Translations under genes and position numbers: made by a program
The notes under the pieces: model-generated
Database searches by the model: none
Seen by the model: only the letters and a program-made list of their open reading frames with translations
Told to the model about the DNA's origin: nothing
From: Pseudomonas mendocina
GTDB lineage: Bacteria > Pseudomonadota > Gammaproteobacteria > Pseudomonadales > Pseudomonadaceae
DNA: 64,000 nucleotides
Reading direction: 5' to 3'
Assembly (NCBI GenBank): GCA_037482215.1
Contig: CP148074.1
Location: forward strand, 2,976,001 to 3,040,000
Part shown: positions 8,688 to 17,407 of the stretch, piece by piece
Numbering within the stretch: position 1 is the first letter of the stretch
Layout of the letters: each line of letters starts with the position of its first letter

Positions 8688-10058
8688 TCAGCGAGTTCCA
8701 CGACGACGTAATGCCGCCGGCTTGAAGTAGCCATCGTCCGGGATTACCTGGCTGAAATCGATTGTGCCGGGCTCTTCGTTATCAAGATTCTGTACGTGAT
8801 AGCGACGAGCTTGCAGATCGTGGAAGGTATCCAGGGCAGTCCAGGTGGTAGGCAGGTCGTAATAGTTCTTCAGGTAGGCGATTGAAACGCGCCACAGGTC
8901 ACCACGACCATCATACTGGTCTACAACAGCGGCTTGCCAGCTGTCTTCATCGAGGAACAGGGTACGTTTGGAATAGATGTGGCGAGCGCCCGGTTTCAGC
9001 GTGCCTTCAACCACCCATACGCGGTGCAGTTCGTTTCGCGTCACTGCCGGGTTAACGTGCCCTGGCTTGAGCAGTTCGCTGTACTTCACGTCAGGGCTGG
9101 TGATTTTGTAGTTGTTGTAAGGAATATAAATTTCCTTCTTCCCAACCAGTTTCCAGTCATAACGATCCGGCGAGCCGTTGATCATGTCGGTGTCGTCTGC
9201 AGTACGCAGGCCGTCAGCAGCGGCGATCGGGGTGTCGTAGGCCAGATTGGGAGCGCGGCGTACACGGCGCTGACCGGCGTTGTATGCCCAGGCTTGACGA
9301 GGTTCTTTGACTTGATCAAGCGTCTCATGCACCAGGGTTGCACCACCGGCCAAACGCGCCGGACTCTTGGTGAACGTCAGGTAGTAAAACATGATGTTGC
9401 CCAATGTTTCAGCGCTACCTTTAGGATCGTAGAACTTGAACATGGCCTCTTGCTGAGAGGTGACCAGCGAGTAGCTGCCATTACGCTGTACGGCTACTTC
9501 CGCAGCACGGCGAACGACATAAGAACCGCGATAACGGGCGATGTGGTTCCATAGCGCTTCGACACCATTGTTCGGCACTGGGAACGGAATACCACCGTAG
9601 GCATCGGAGAAACCGTTGCCACCATCCAAAAGCTTGGCAGTAGCGGCGTTTTTGATGGTGTTGTCATACACCCACTGCGGCGCGGAACCAGAGCGACGGC
9701 TCTGATACACCGGCATCTGATAAGTATCAGGATAGGTGTTGAACATGGCGATCTGACCAGGGGTCAGGTTGGCCTTGTACTGATCCAAATTAGCCTTGGT
9801 GATGGTAAACAGGGGCTGGTCTTCTGCAAACGGATCAACATGGTGGCTGCCCGAGCCCTTGTAACCAGCAGGCGCTTGAGTGATACCACCGGTCCACTCA
9901 GGGATGGTACCGGCCGCGTTGCCCGCTTTTTCAGCACCGAACGGCGTCAGGCTTTTGCCCAGTTTAGCGACGTCTTCTGGGGCTGCCGCCGCCAGAGCGT
10001 TGGCCGCAGACAGAGTCAGCGCAATAGCGGCTCCGATCAGCGTGTGTTTCTTCAGCAT
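8688..10058 (-). CDS. DUF1329 family periplasmic protein
   Basis: 456 residues from the ATG at 10058, with CGGAGATTGAAG as ribosome site; the TTG two codons upstream would sit on top of the Shine-Dalgarno sequence. A signal peptide (about 1-24, ANALA) is followed by the DUF1329 fold, with the family opening in which an early conserved block reads LTPFGAEKAGNAAGTIPEWTGG. To my recollection DUF1329 is placed in the LolA/LolB superfamily of lipid or lipoprotein carriers, which would suit a periplasmic shuttle. It lies 59 bases after DUF1302, and the two families are nearly always adjacent in pseudomonads. No enzyme motif is visible. Confidence 0.88.
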   Translation of the reverse strand: MLKKHTLIGAAIALTLSAANALAAAAPEDVAKLGKSLTPFGAEKAGNAAGTIPEWTGGITQAPAGYKGSGSHHVDPFAEDQPLFTITKANLDQYKANLTPGQIAMFNTYPDTYQMPVYQSRRSGSAPQWVYDNTIKNAATAKLLDGGNGFSDAYGGIPFPVPNNGVEALWNHIARYRGSYVVRRAAEVAVQRNGSYSLVTSQQEAMFKFYDPKGSAETLGNIMFYYLTFTKSPARLAGGATLVHETLDQVKEPRQAWAYNAGQRRVRRAPNLAYDTPIAAADGLRTADDTDMINGSPDRYDWKLVGKKEIYIPYNNYKITSPDVKYSELLKPGHVNPAVTRNELHRVWVVEGTLKPGARHIYSKRTLFLDEDSWQAAVVDQYDGRGDLWRVSIAYLKNYYDLPTTWTALDTFHDLQARRYHVQNLDNEEPGTIDFSQVIPDDGYFKPAALRRRGTR

Positions 10059-10117
10059 CTTCAATCTCCGAAGCTGTTCAGGTGCCGGAACCCTAAGACT
10101 CCGGCTTAAATATGTCG

Positions 10118-12121
10118 TTAGAAGGAGTACTTAACGTTAAAGCCGATGTTGTCGCGGTCACGACCGGAGTTGTCCTGGCCTGCGCCATAGAACTCGGTGT
10201 ACTGCAACTCGGCCTCAAGGCTGTTCATGTAGCTGGCGCGCACGCCCAAGGTGTACGCCTTGCGCCCTTCAATAAAGTTACCGGTCTGGTGCGAGTTGCC
10301 CTTGAAGTCATCCTTGTACACGGCGAACGGAGACAGGTTCACACCCGCATAAACGTCGTTCCAGGTACCGGATACCACCAGGGTGTAGCCATAAGCATTT
10401 TTGTCGATCTGCGAATCGCGATCGTAGCCCGCAACATAAGAGTTGTTAGGGCGGCCAGAATAGTAACGGGTATTGCCGTTGAAGTCGGTGTACTTAAGGT
10501 CGCTACCGCGTACATGCTCCGAAGCCAGCTCCGCCACGCCGATCAGCGAGTCAAAGCCCAGGCTTGGACCAAAGTTGTGGATCGCACCCAGCGATGCATT
10601 GAACATCTCCACGCGTTCGTAGTTATGAACAGAATCGCCCAGACGCAGGGTTTCACCTGCGAGCAGTGCAGAACCATCCAGACCACCCAGCGCATTGGCG
10701 ATTGGCCCTGTATTCGACAGCTTGGCCGCCTGCCCAATCAAATCACCCAGCAAATCGTTGGTGGTTGAAATACCAATCGGCATGTTCGGGCGGTACGCCA
10801 ACTCACCAAATACCGAGGTTTCGTTGATGGTGGTGTTGAAGCTCAGGCCCATCATGCGGATATCTTCCGCAAACTCTCGGCGAGCCTGTACGTTACCCAG
10901 GGTGTCCAGAGTCGCCAGACCACCCGCTGCGGTCACGTTCGCCACACTCAGACCACCCGGCATAAAGCTGGCAACCTCATCCAAGTTGACGCCTTGATAG
11001 CTGCCCAGATCTGCGTAGATGGTCGGTTCTTTGGCGTGGTAGTTGATGTAATAGAAGCCGAACTCCGTCGAGTTCAACTCTTCAGCGATGTAGCGGAAGG
11101 CAACGCCATATTGGCCATCGTTCTTGGCATTAATGTCAGGGCCGACATTAGCCACGCGAACAATCTGGTCACCTTCGTAGACAAAGTTTTGCCCGTTGCC
11201 ACACAGCCCCCCCACTTGGAAGCCACACAGGCCGCCCGCACCTGCCCCATATAGCTGAGTCAGTGAAGCCCCGCCCAGTGCAGCTTGAGGTGCAGTCAAC
11301 GCGGTACCTGCCAAGCTGGTGTAAGCAATGCTGCCGCCATCGGCAAACAGATCAGTTTCAGCGAAATAGGTGCCGACCGGGTCCAGAGCGCTTTCTTTCC
11401 AGTTGAACTGGTAGAAGGTTTCCATGGACAGGTTGTCAGTCAAACCGATATTGAAGCTCAGCGCCTCAACCGGCACCAAAACTTCTTTCAGCTCAGAACC
11501 TGGCAGGCGGAACTGCCCGGCATTGATCGGGTTAGTGGTGTTGACACCGCCCCGGTAGAACAAGCCTTCACCCCAGTTGAACACCTGCTTGCCAATGCGC
11601 CCCGTAACCGGCATGTCGGCGATATCCCAGTTGCCATAAAGGTAGGCATCCAGAATCTGCGCATCGCGGCCAGCCTTGTGGCGGGTCTCGTAGGTAAAGG
11701 TGTTATCACGCGGATACGTTTGGCTAGGCTGTACCGGCGAGTTGTTGTCATAGAAGTCATTGCGCTTATCCATGATCTGCGTGTCATAAAACGCAGTACC
11801 GCGGATGAAGGCGCCGTAGTTTTGCCAAGTCACTTCCAGGTCAGAAGTGATCTTGAACACTTCAGATACTAAGCCGGTATCGAAATTACGATTGCCATCG
11901 TTGGTGTTGACGTCGTTGTTGCTTTTGTCCTGTCCCTGAACACGCCACAGTTGACCATACGAAACGGTGGTGTCGATGGAACCTGACACTTCTCCCTCGG
12001 CAAAGCTGAACTCTACTGCTTGCGCCTGGGCTGCCAACAGCAATGGCAGCACACCTGCCAGGGCAAAACCGGCCTTGGCTGGCGCAAAAGACAGCACGGA
12101 CTTACCTGTGAGAATCCCCAT
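10118..12121 (-). CDS. DUF1302 family protein, probable outer-membrane beta-barrel
   Basis: 667 residues. The N-terminus has a long signal peptide (about 1-35, AAQAQA) followed by VEFSFAEGEVSGSIDTTVSY, the usual start of DUF1302 proteins. The body has alternating polar/aromatic stretches typical of outer-membrane strands and ends in a terminal Phe (DNIGFNVKYSF), the C-terminal barrel-insertion signal. The ATG at 12121 follows an ACGGAGTAA ribosome site. It is the first gene of the DUF1302-DUF1329 unit. A pore or outer-membrane acceptor role is inferred from topology and from its RND partner, not demonstrated. Confidence 0.88.
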   Translation of the reverse strand: MGILTGKSVLSFAPAKAGFALAGVLPLLLAAQAQAVEFSFAEGEVSGSIDTTVSYGQLWRVQGQDKSNNDVNTNDGNRNFDTGLVSEVFKITSDLEVTWQNYGAFIRGTAFYDTQIMDKRNDFYDNNSPVQPSQTYPRDNTFTYETRHKAGRDAQILDAYLYGNWDIADMPVTGRIGKQVFNWGEGLFYRGGVNTTNPINAGQFRLPGSELKEVLVPVEALSFNIGLTDNLSMETFYQFNWKESALDPVGTYFAETDLFADGGSIAYTSLAGTALTAPQAALGGASLTQLYGAGAGGLCGFQVGGLCGNGQNFVYEGDQIVRVANVGPDINAKNDGQYGVAFRYIAEELNSTEFGFYYINYHAKEPTIYADLGSYQGVNLDEVASFMPGGLSVANVTAAGGLATLDTLGNVQARREFAEDIRMMGLSFNTTINETSVFGELAYRPNMPIGISTTNDLLGDLIGQAAKLSNTGPIANALGGLDGSALLAGETLRLGDSVHNYERVEMFNASLGAIHNFGPSLGFDSLIGVAELASEHVRGSDLKYTDFNGNTRYYSGRPNNSYVAGYDRDSQIDKNAYGYTLVVSGTWNDVYAGVNLSPFAVYKDDFKGNSHQTGNFIEGRKAYTLGVRASYMNSLEAELQYTEFYGAGQDNSGRDRDNIGFNVKYSF

Positions 12122-12522
12122 TGAAATTTACTCCGTAAACAAATCTCTTTTTATTAGCGTTCCGGCGCATAGCAAAAGGTCACCACCAGTGGCCGACCTC
12201 AATCCCGCTTGAGCGCAATTTCCCCCTGCGCCCTTAATCAAAACTCTAGTGCCGAAAACTCATTCGCTCGAGTCAAAGCAACCATCACGCCAACTCGGCG
12301 AAATTTGAGAAATATCTACACAGTCATGAACAACTCAATGAATTCATAAAATGACTGTACATTCACCAAACAAATACTGAACAAAACGTACAAATAAGAA
12401 ACAATCGTCCTACAAAGCAGACAAGAACACCGACATAGAGCGATCTTCTTGTTCACCTCGTCGCAGAAAGATCAAGCCCTGTACAAAACTTTACAGCCTG
12501 TCGAATCCAGTCAGATGGCGTA

Positions 12523-12562
12523 GGTAACACTTATTTGTTACCTGGATAGATGGGTAACACTT
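12523..12562. repeat. Repeated GGTAACACTT element with inverted GTTACC copy
   Basis: GGTAACACTT occurs at 12523-12532 and again at 12553-12562, 30 bases (about three helical turns) apart. Between them is the inverted half-site GTTACC at 12537-12542. This spacing is what a dimeric or tandem repressor site would show. No protein is assigned. Confidence 0.4.
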
Positions 12563-12582
12563 GTCAGCCTCGAACTACCGGC

Positions 12583-12618
12583 AAAAAAAATGGCCCGATG
12601 CATCACACACCGAGCCAT
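12583..12618 (-). terminator. Terminator after pepN
   Basis: The stem ATGGCCCG/CGAGCCAT has one mismatch and is followed on the minus strand by eight U (A-run at 12583-12590). It lies 36 bases past the pepN stop and ends the nadK-pepN operon. Confidence 0.7.
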
Positions 12619-12653
12619 GTTTACTGCTCTAGATCGTTAAGAGGCTGGATCAA

Positions 12654-15314
12654 TCACCCCGCAAGGCTCTTGCTCACGACCTCAAAGACATCACTGGACA
12701 GATCCCCTGAATCCAGAATGCGCTGCAATTGCGCCTTCATCAGGGTCTGTCGGGCGCTGTCGTACTTGCGCCAGCGGGTCAATGGCGCCAGCAGGCGCGA
12801 AGCGATCTGTGGATTCAACCCGTTGAGCGTAATCACCTGATCAGCCAGGAAGCGATACCCCGAACCGTCTGCGGCATGGAAGCCAACAAAGTTTTGCCCG
12901 GCAAATGCACCAATCAGCGCACGCACTTTGTTCGGGTTCTTCAGTGTGAACGCAAGGTGCTGCATCAGTTGCTCAACACGTTGCAGCGCCCCCGGCAGCG
13001 CGCTGGCGGCCTGAACACTGAACCACTGATCCATCACCAGCGGATTATCCTTGAAGTAGTCGGCAAAGCTTTCCAGCGCCAGTGCCTTTTCTTTCTCGAA
13101 AGGTGAGTTAACCAGAACCGCCAGAGCAGTCAGGCGTTCGGTCATGTTGTCAGCCTTCTCGAACTGCTCCAGACAGGCCGCCAGTACGTCTGGCTTGCCG
13201 CTGAGCATCAGGTAAGACAGGGCAATGTTTTGCAGGCTACGGCGGGCAAAATGCTCGGCTTGCGCCACGTACGCGCTGTTACGGGACAACTCACGGTTAC
13301 GCTGGTAGCGCTGCCAGAGCAGATCAAACAGCTCAGCACTCAGTTGCTCACGAGCGAATTCGCGGGCGGCGTGGATGGCGTCAACGTCAGCCACTTCACT
13401 GATCTCGATGAGATAGCCCTCACCCGGCAGTGACAGCATCTCTGCCACCATCGCCTGATCCAGACTGTCGTTTTCCAGCACACTACGCAGTGCCGTTACC
13501 AAACGCTGGTCAAGCACCATCTGCTCGCCACGCTGTTGCTGAGCGATCAGGTCTTGCAGAACCTGCACACTGAGCTGCTGCCCAGCCTCCCAACGGTTGA
13601 AGCCGTCAGCGTCATGCTGCATCAGGAACATAAGCTGATCACGGCTATAGGGGAAACTCAGCTTCACTGGGGCTGAAAAGCCGCGTAGCAACGACGGAAG
13701 CGGCTTTTCCGGTAAGTTGACGAAGGTAAAGGTCTGTTCTGCCTCGGTCAGTTGCAGAACACGGCTACGGCCAACCGGCGCATCTTCACCGATCAGTTGC
13801 AGCGGCATTTCACGGCCTTGAGCATCCAACAATCCCAACTCGACCGGAATCACAAATGGTAGCTTCTCAGCCTGCCCTGGCGTCGGCGGGCAGCTCTGCT
13901 GGAATTTCAGGCGATAGCTGTTAGCAGCCGCGTCGTAGCTCTCGCTGACCACAACACGCGGCGTACCGGCCTGGCTATACCAGCGCTTGAACTGAGTCAG
14001 GTCGATGCCATTGGCTTCTTCCATGGCCTTGATGAAGTCATCGCAGGTCACGGCTTGGCCATCATGGCGCTCAAAGTACAGATCGCTGCCTTTGCGGAAG
14101 CCTTCTGCGCCGACCAGGGTGTGGATCATGCGCACTACTTCCGAGCCCTTCTCGTAAACGGTCAGGGTGTAGAAGTTGGAAATTTCCATAAAGGCATCAG
14201 GACGTACCGGATGCGCCATTGGGCCTGCATCTTCAGCGAACTGGTGAGTCCGCAGATAAGCCACATCTTCGATGCGCTTAACCGTGCGTGAATGCATGTC
14301 AGCACTGAACTCGGCATCACGGAACACAGTGAAGCCTTCTTTCAGGGACAGCTGGAACCAGTCACGGCAGGTCACGCGGTTGCCCGACCAGTTATGGAAG
14401 TATTCGTGCGCTACAACCGCTTCAACACGCTGATGAGCCGCGTCAGTGGCGGTTTCAGCCTTGGCCAGCACGCAGCTGGAGTTGAAGATGTTGAGGCCCT
14501 TGTTCTCCATGGCGCCCATGTTGAAGTCGTTGACTGCCACGATCATGAAGATGTCCAGATCGTATTCGCGGCCGTAGACCTCTTCGTCCCACTTCATGGA
14601 GCGCTTGAGGCTGTCCATGGCGTGTTGGCACTTGTCGATGTTTTCCGGCTCAACGTAAATACGCAGTGCCACCTCACGCTGACTCATGGTGGTGAAGGTG
14701 TCTTCGACGCACCAGAGATCACCTGCAACCAATGCAAACAGATAGGCAGGCTTTTTGAACGGGTCTTCCCAGGTCGCCCAGTGACGGCCGCCCTCTTCGC
14801 TTCCGCTGGCAATCGGGTTGCCGTTGGACAGCAGCACCGGATAGTGATGCTGTTCAGCGCTGACCGTGGTGGTGAATTTGCTCATCACGTCCGGGCGGTC
14901 GAGGTAATAGGTGATCTTGCGGAAGCCTTCAGCTTCACACTGAGTGCAGAACATGCTGCCAGATTTATAGAGGCCTTCCAGCGCCGTGTTGGTTTCTGGG
15001 TGGATGCGCACGCTGCTGTCGATGACGAAGCTGGCGCTGTCCGGCTGCAGAGTCAGGTGGCTGTCAGTCAGCTGATAGTCCGCACTGCTCAGCTCACGGT
15101 CATTCAGGGAGATGCTCAGCAGCTCCAGCTCCTGACCATCCAGCGTCAAGGCGGGCAAACCTTCACCCGCCTCAGGGTTACGGCGCATTACCAACTGCGC
15201 ATGAACCAGGGTGTGATCCTCGAACAACTCAAAGGTCAGGTGAGTCTCGTCGATCAGATAATCAGGAACCTTGTAGTCCTTCAGATAAATCATCTTAGGC
15301 TGTTCAGTACGCAT
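12654..15314 (-). CDS. pepN: Aminopeptidase N (M1 family zinc metallopeptidase)
   Basis: 886 residues, full length for gammaproteobacterial PepN. The substrate-recognition loop GAMEN is at 267-271, the zinc site HEYFHNWSGN has His303 and His307 with catalytic Glu304, and the third ligand is Glu326 in SLKEGF. The N-terminus (MRTEQP) agrees with Pseudomonas PepN. The enzyme removes N-terminal residues from peptides in the cytoplasm during protein turnover. It is the last gene of the likely nadK operon, 54 bases after DUF2797, and is followed by a terminator. Confidence 0.97.
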   Translation of the reverse strand: MRTEQPKMIYLKDYKVPDYLIDETHLTFELFEDHTLVHAQLVMRRNPEAGEGLPALTLDGQELELLSISLNDRELSSADYQLTDSHLTLQPDSASFVIDSSVRIHPETNTALEGLYKSGSMFCTQCEAEGFRKITYYLDRPDVMSKFTTTVSAEQHHYPVLLSNGNPIASGSEEGGRHWATWEDPFKKPAYLFALVAGDLWCVEDTFTTMSQREVALRIYVEPENIDKCQHAMDSLKRSMKWDEEVYGREYDLDIFMIVAVNDFNMGAMENKGLNIFNSSCVLAKAETATDAAHQRVEAVVAHEYFHNWSGNRVTCRDWFQLSLKEGFTVFRDAEFSADMHSRTVKRIEDVAYLRTHQFAEDAGPMAHPVRPDAFMEISNFYTLTVYEKGSEVVRMIHTLVGAEGFRKGSDLYFERHDGQAVTCDDFIKAMEEANGIDLTQFKRWYSQAGTPRVVVSESYDAAANSYRLKFQQSCPPTPGQAEKLPFVIPVELGLLDAQGREMPLQLIGEDAPVGRSRVLQLTEAEQTFTFVNLPEKPLPSLLRGFSAPVKLSFPYSRDQLMFLMQHDADGFNRWEAGQQLSVQVLQDLIAQQQRGEQMVLDQRLVTALRSVLENDSLDQAMVAEMLSLPGEGYLIEISEVADVDAIHAAREFAREQLSAELFDLLWQRYQRNRELSRNSAYVAQAEHFARRSLQNIALSYLMLSGKPDVLAACLEQFEKADNMTERLTALAVLVNSPFEKEKALALESFADYFKDNPLVMDQWFSVQAASALPGALQRVEQLMQHLAFTLKNPNKVRALIGAFAGQNFVGFHAADGSGYRFLADQVITLNGLNPQIASRLLAPLTRWRKYDSARQTLMKAQLQRILDSGDLSSDVFEVVSKSLAG

Positions 15315-15368
15315 GGCTTGTGGCCCTTTCTCTGCGGCGGTGGTACGCCGGATTCACGGTAAGAGTTG

Positions 15369-16205
15369 TCAGACGGCCAGTTCGTGGACGGCCAGCTGAT
15401 ACGCTGTGTATTTGCGGATGTTGATCACGCCGGTATCAAACATCAGGTACTGGCCCTTGATGCCCAGCAGGGTACCTTCGGCCAGCGGATTTTTATCCAG
15501 ATTGAAGCTGCTGATCTTGGCTGGATAGGCCTCAATCGGGTAATTGATCTGCGCCACCTGTGATTCCGCCAGCGGCTGAATGGCCTGGATACCAAAACGC
15601 TGTTGCAGGGCAGTGATGCCTTCAGCGCAGCTATTGAGCAGTTCATCCCGCACAGCGGGCAGGTCCAGCGGCGTTGCATCGCCTTTGAGCAACGCACGCC
15701 AGTTGGTCTTATCGGCTACTTGGGTGCGCAGCAGGTCTTCAACAAAACCTGACTGCTGACGTGTCGCCACACGCATGATTGGCATGGCCTGGCTGGCGCC
15801 CTGATCAATCCAGCGCGTTGGAATCTGGGTTGCACGGGTAATACCGACTTTGATGCCGCTGGAGTTGGCCAAATAGACCACGTGATCCGTCATGCAGAAC
15901 TGCTCACCCCAGCTCGGCTCGCGGCAAGTGCCCGCATCGTAATGGCAGCGCTCCGGGCTCATGATGCAGACATCGCACTGGGCCAGCTTCTGCATGCACG
16001 GGTAGCAATAACCCTGGCTGAAACTGGTTTTGGTCTTGCGCCCGCAGTGGCTGCAATGGATCGCGCCCAGGTATTCCAGACGCAGGGTTTTACCGATCAG
16101 CGGATTAACCGGCAGCAGTTCATCGCCCAAGCGAAAGCTGTACTGCACAGGCGCGTCTAACTGCGCCGCCATTTTGCTCAGGGAACCGCGAGCCAACTCA
16201 CTCAT
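15369..16205 (-). CDS. DUF2797 family protein with Cys-rich N-terminus and GIY-YIG-like core
   Basis: 278 residues. The N-terminal part carries several cysteine pairs (CSHC, CYPC, CDVC, then an isolated His and Cys), consistent with one or two zinc ribbons at about residues 50-95. It is followed by VVYLANSSGIKVGITR and then RWIDQGASQAMP, a pattern resembling the GIY-YIG nuclease core (Y-L with KVGIT and an Arg). The family is DUF2797, and no activity is known to me. It lies 25 bases after yeaC and before pepN in a same-strand run, so it is co-transcribed. A nucleic-acid role is a guess from the fold resemblance. Confidence 0.85.
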   Translation of the reverse strand: MSELARGSLSKMAAQLDAPVQYSFRLGDELLPVNPLIGKTLRLEYLGAIHCSHCGRKTKTSFSQGYCYPCMQKLAQCDVCIMSPERCHYDAGTCREPSWGEQFCMTDHVVYLANSSGIKVGITRATQIPTRWIDQGASQAMPIMRVATRQQSGFVEDLLRTQVADKTNWRALLKGDATPLDLPAVRDELLNSCAEGITALQQRFGIQAIQPLAESQVAQINYPIEAYPAKISSFNLDKNPLAEGTLLGIKGQYLMFDTGVINIRKYTAYQLAVHELAV

Positions 16206-16230
16206 TACACACTCGTTTAATCAGGAAAAA

Positions 16231-16494
16231 TTAATGCATCGTGTCCGAAGACTTAAACAACAGATTAGGGATCGGCGCGGACTTGGAGCTGCATTCCTGT
16301 GGCCCCATGTAACCGATACGTTCCTCCTCAGGCAGGTTCTGCATCTCCCAGGCTATCAGTGCCTGTAAAGTCAGCTCCTTCTGCTCCTGAGTCAGCTTGC
16401 GTCCATCGGGCCATTTGCCGATTTCCACCGCCAGTTTGAGGTTCTGATAAATCTCAGGGGTGATATTCGCAATCGCGTCGAGAAAGGTCGACAT
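16231..16494 (-). CDS. yeaC: YeaC/DUF1315 family small protein
   Basis: 87 residues from the ATG at 16494, chosen because GGAGGTG lies just upstream; the longer reading frame from 16551 runs into the rhomboid gene. The sequence (NITPEIYQNLKLAVEIGKWP, then LTQEQKELTLQALIAWE) matches the DUF1315/YeaC family. This is a small soluble helical protein of unknown function in many gammaproteobacteria. It lies between the rhomboid gene (31-base gap) and DUF2797 (25-base gap). Confidence 0.85.
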   Translation of the reverse strand: MSTFLDAIANITPEIYQNLKLAVEIGKWPDGRKLTQEQKELTLQALIAWEMQNLPEEERIGYMGPQECSSKSAPIPNLLFKSSDTMH

Positions 16495-16525
16495 AGGCAC
16501 CTCCATACTCAAAATAATGGCCAGT

Positions 16526-17407
16526 TTACCGGCGACTGCGGGCCAGTGCACCGCCTAACAGCCCGGTCAGACAGCCTGCGACCAGTCCACCAACGTGAGC
16601 CGCATTGGCAATGGCCCCGAATTGCAGCAGCTCAAACACCCCGGTCATGCAGATCAGCAGCCAGACCAGCATCATCACCAGCACGCCGGGTGGCAGACGG
16701 TAAGCGTTATTCGGTGCTATGCGCTGGTAAATCCAGCAGTGCCCAAGCAGACCATAAAGCACACCGGAGAGGCCACCAAACAACGATGGACCACCGTACA
16801 GGTGCTGGGCAAAGTTGGCAGCCAGGCTGAACAGCAGGCTCAAACCCAGCAGCATGAGCCGCCCCTGCTGCCATTCAATACGCCTACCCAACTCCCAATA
16901 CCACAAGGTATTCATCGCCAGATGGAGAATGCCGAAGTGGATAAACATCGGCGTCAACAGACGCCACCACTGGCCACTGCTCAGGGTATGCTCCAGCGTG
17001 GCGAAGTAGATGTATTGGCCCTGTACTTGGAAATCAACAAAGCTCAGCCAGCGCACAGTGTCCAGGTTGTCACCAAGCATAGTGACCAGCGCTGACAGCA
17101 GTGTGATAACCAACACTGCGGCCGTCATCGGGCTGGCTGCTAATTGCTGAACAAAGCCTGCACGCGTGCTCTGAGCCGCGCCGTGGGTAGTCGCCTCATC
17201 TATTGCAGCACTAATGGCCTGATCGCCCTGCGGATAGCGGGCGTACAACTCTCGCACATGCTCCGCCAAGGTTTCATCCGGCACCCACACCACCTGCTCA
17301 CCCGCCTCTTCCGCAACACGGTGCGGCACCTGCAAACGGCGCATCAGGGCAACAAACTGACTCAAGTCCACCTGCTCAGGCAGACGCATGGCTACAACAG
17401 CACTCAT
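16526..17407 (-). CDS. Rhomboid family intramembrane serine protease (GlpG-like)
   Basis: 293 residues. A soluble N-terminal domain (about 1-85) is followed by six or seven transmembrane helices. The catalytic dyad is present: Ser214 in GGLSGVLYG and His271 in NAAHVGGLVAG. The oxyanion-side motif HFGILHLAMN (157-166) is also intact. Rhomboids cleave membrane-spanning substrates within the inner membrane. The start overlaps the upstream metallophosphatase stop (ATGA at 17404-17407), so translation is coupled. Domain order resembles E. coli GlpG. Substrates here are unknown. Confidence 0.93.
   Translation of the reverse strand: MSAVVAMRLPEQVDLSQFVALMRRLQVPHRVAEEAGEQVVWVPDETLAEHVRELYARYPQGDQAISAAIDEATTHGAAQSTRAGFVQQLAASPMTAAVLVITLLSALVTMLGDNLDTVRWLSFVDFQVQGQYIYFATLEHTLSSGQWWRLLTPMFIHFGILHLAMNTLWYWELGRRIEWQQGRLMLLGLSLLFSLAANFAQHLYGGPSLFGGLSGVLYGLLGHCWIYQRIAPNNAYRLPPGVLVMMLVWLLICMTGVFELLQFGAIANAAHVGGLVAGCLTGLLGGALARSRR

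Larger units (their letters stand above)
12122..12653. other. 532-base intergenic region between DUF1302 and pepN ends
   Basis: No ORF with a credible ribosome site was found on either strand. It holds the DUF1302 promoter region at its left end, an AT-rich stretch (about 12290-12420), an inverted repeat CTGTA-N8-TACAG at 12479-12496, the repeated GGTAACACTT element at 12523-12562 and the pepN terminator at its right end. The length and AT-richness suggest regulatory input to the DUF1302 transcript. Confidence 0.6.

Noticed and set aside
12200..12235. Possible sigma54 (-24/-12) promoter for DUF1302
   Set aside because: GG and GC elements are not at the required ten-base spacing.
12479..12496. 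CTGTA-N8-TACAG as a possible LexA box
   Set aside because: The distance between CTG and CAG is 12 bases, whereas the gammaproteobacterial LexA site needs 10; no SOS gene is adjacent.
14292..15362. 356-codon plus-strand frame across the pepN start
   Set aside because: Antisense of pepN, which has complete zinc and substrate motifs; no domain in the opposite frame.
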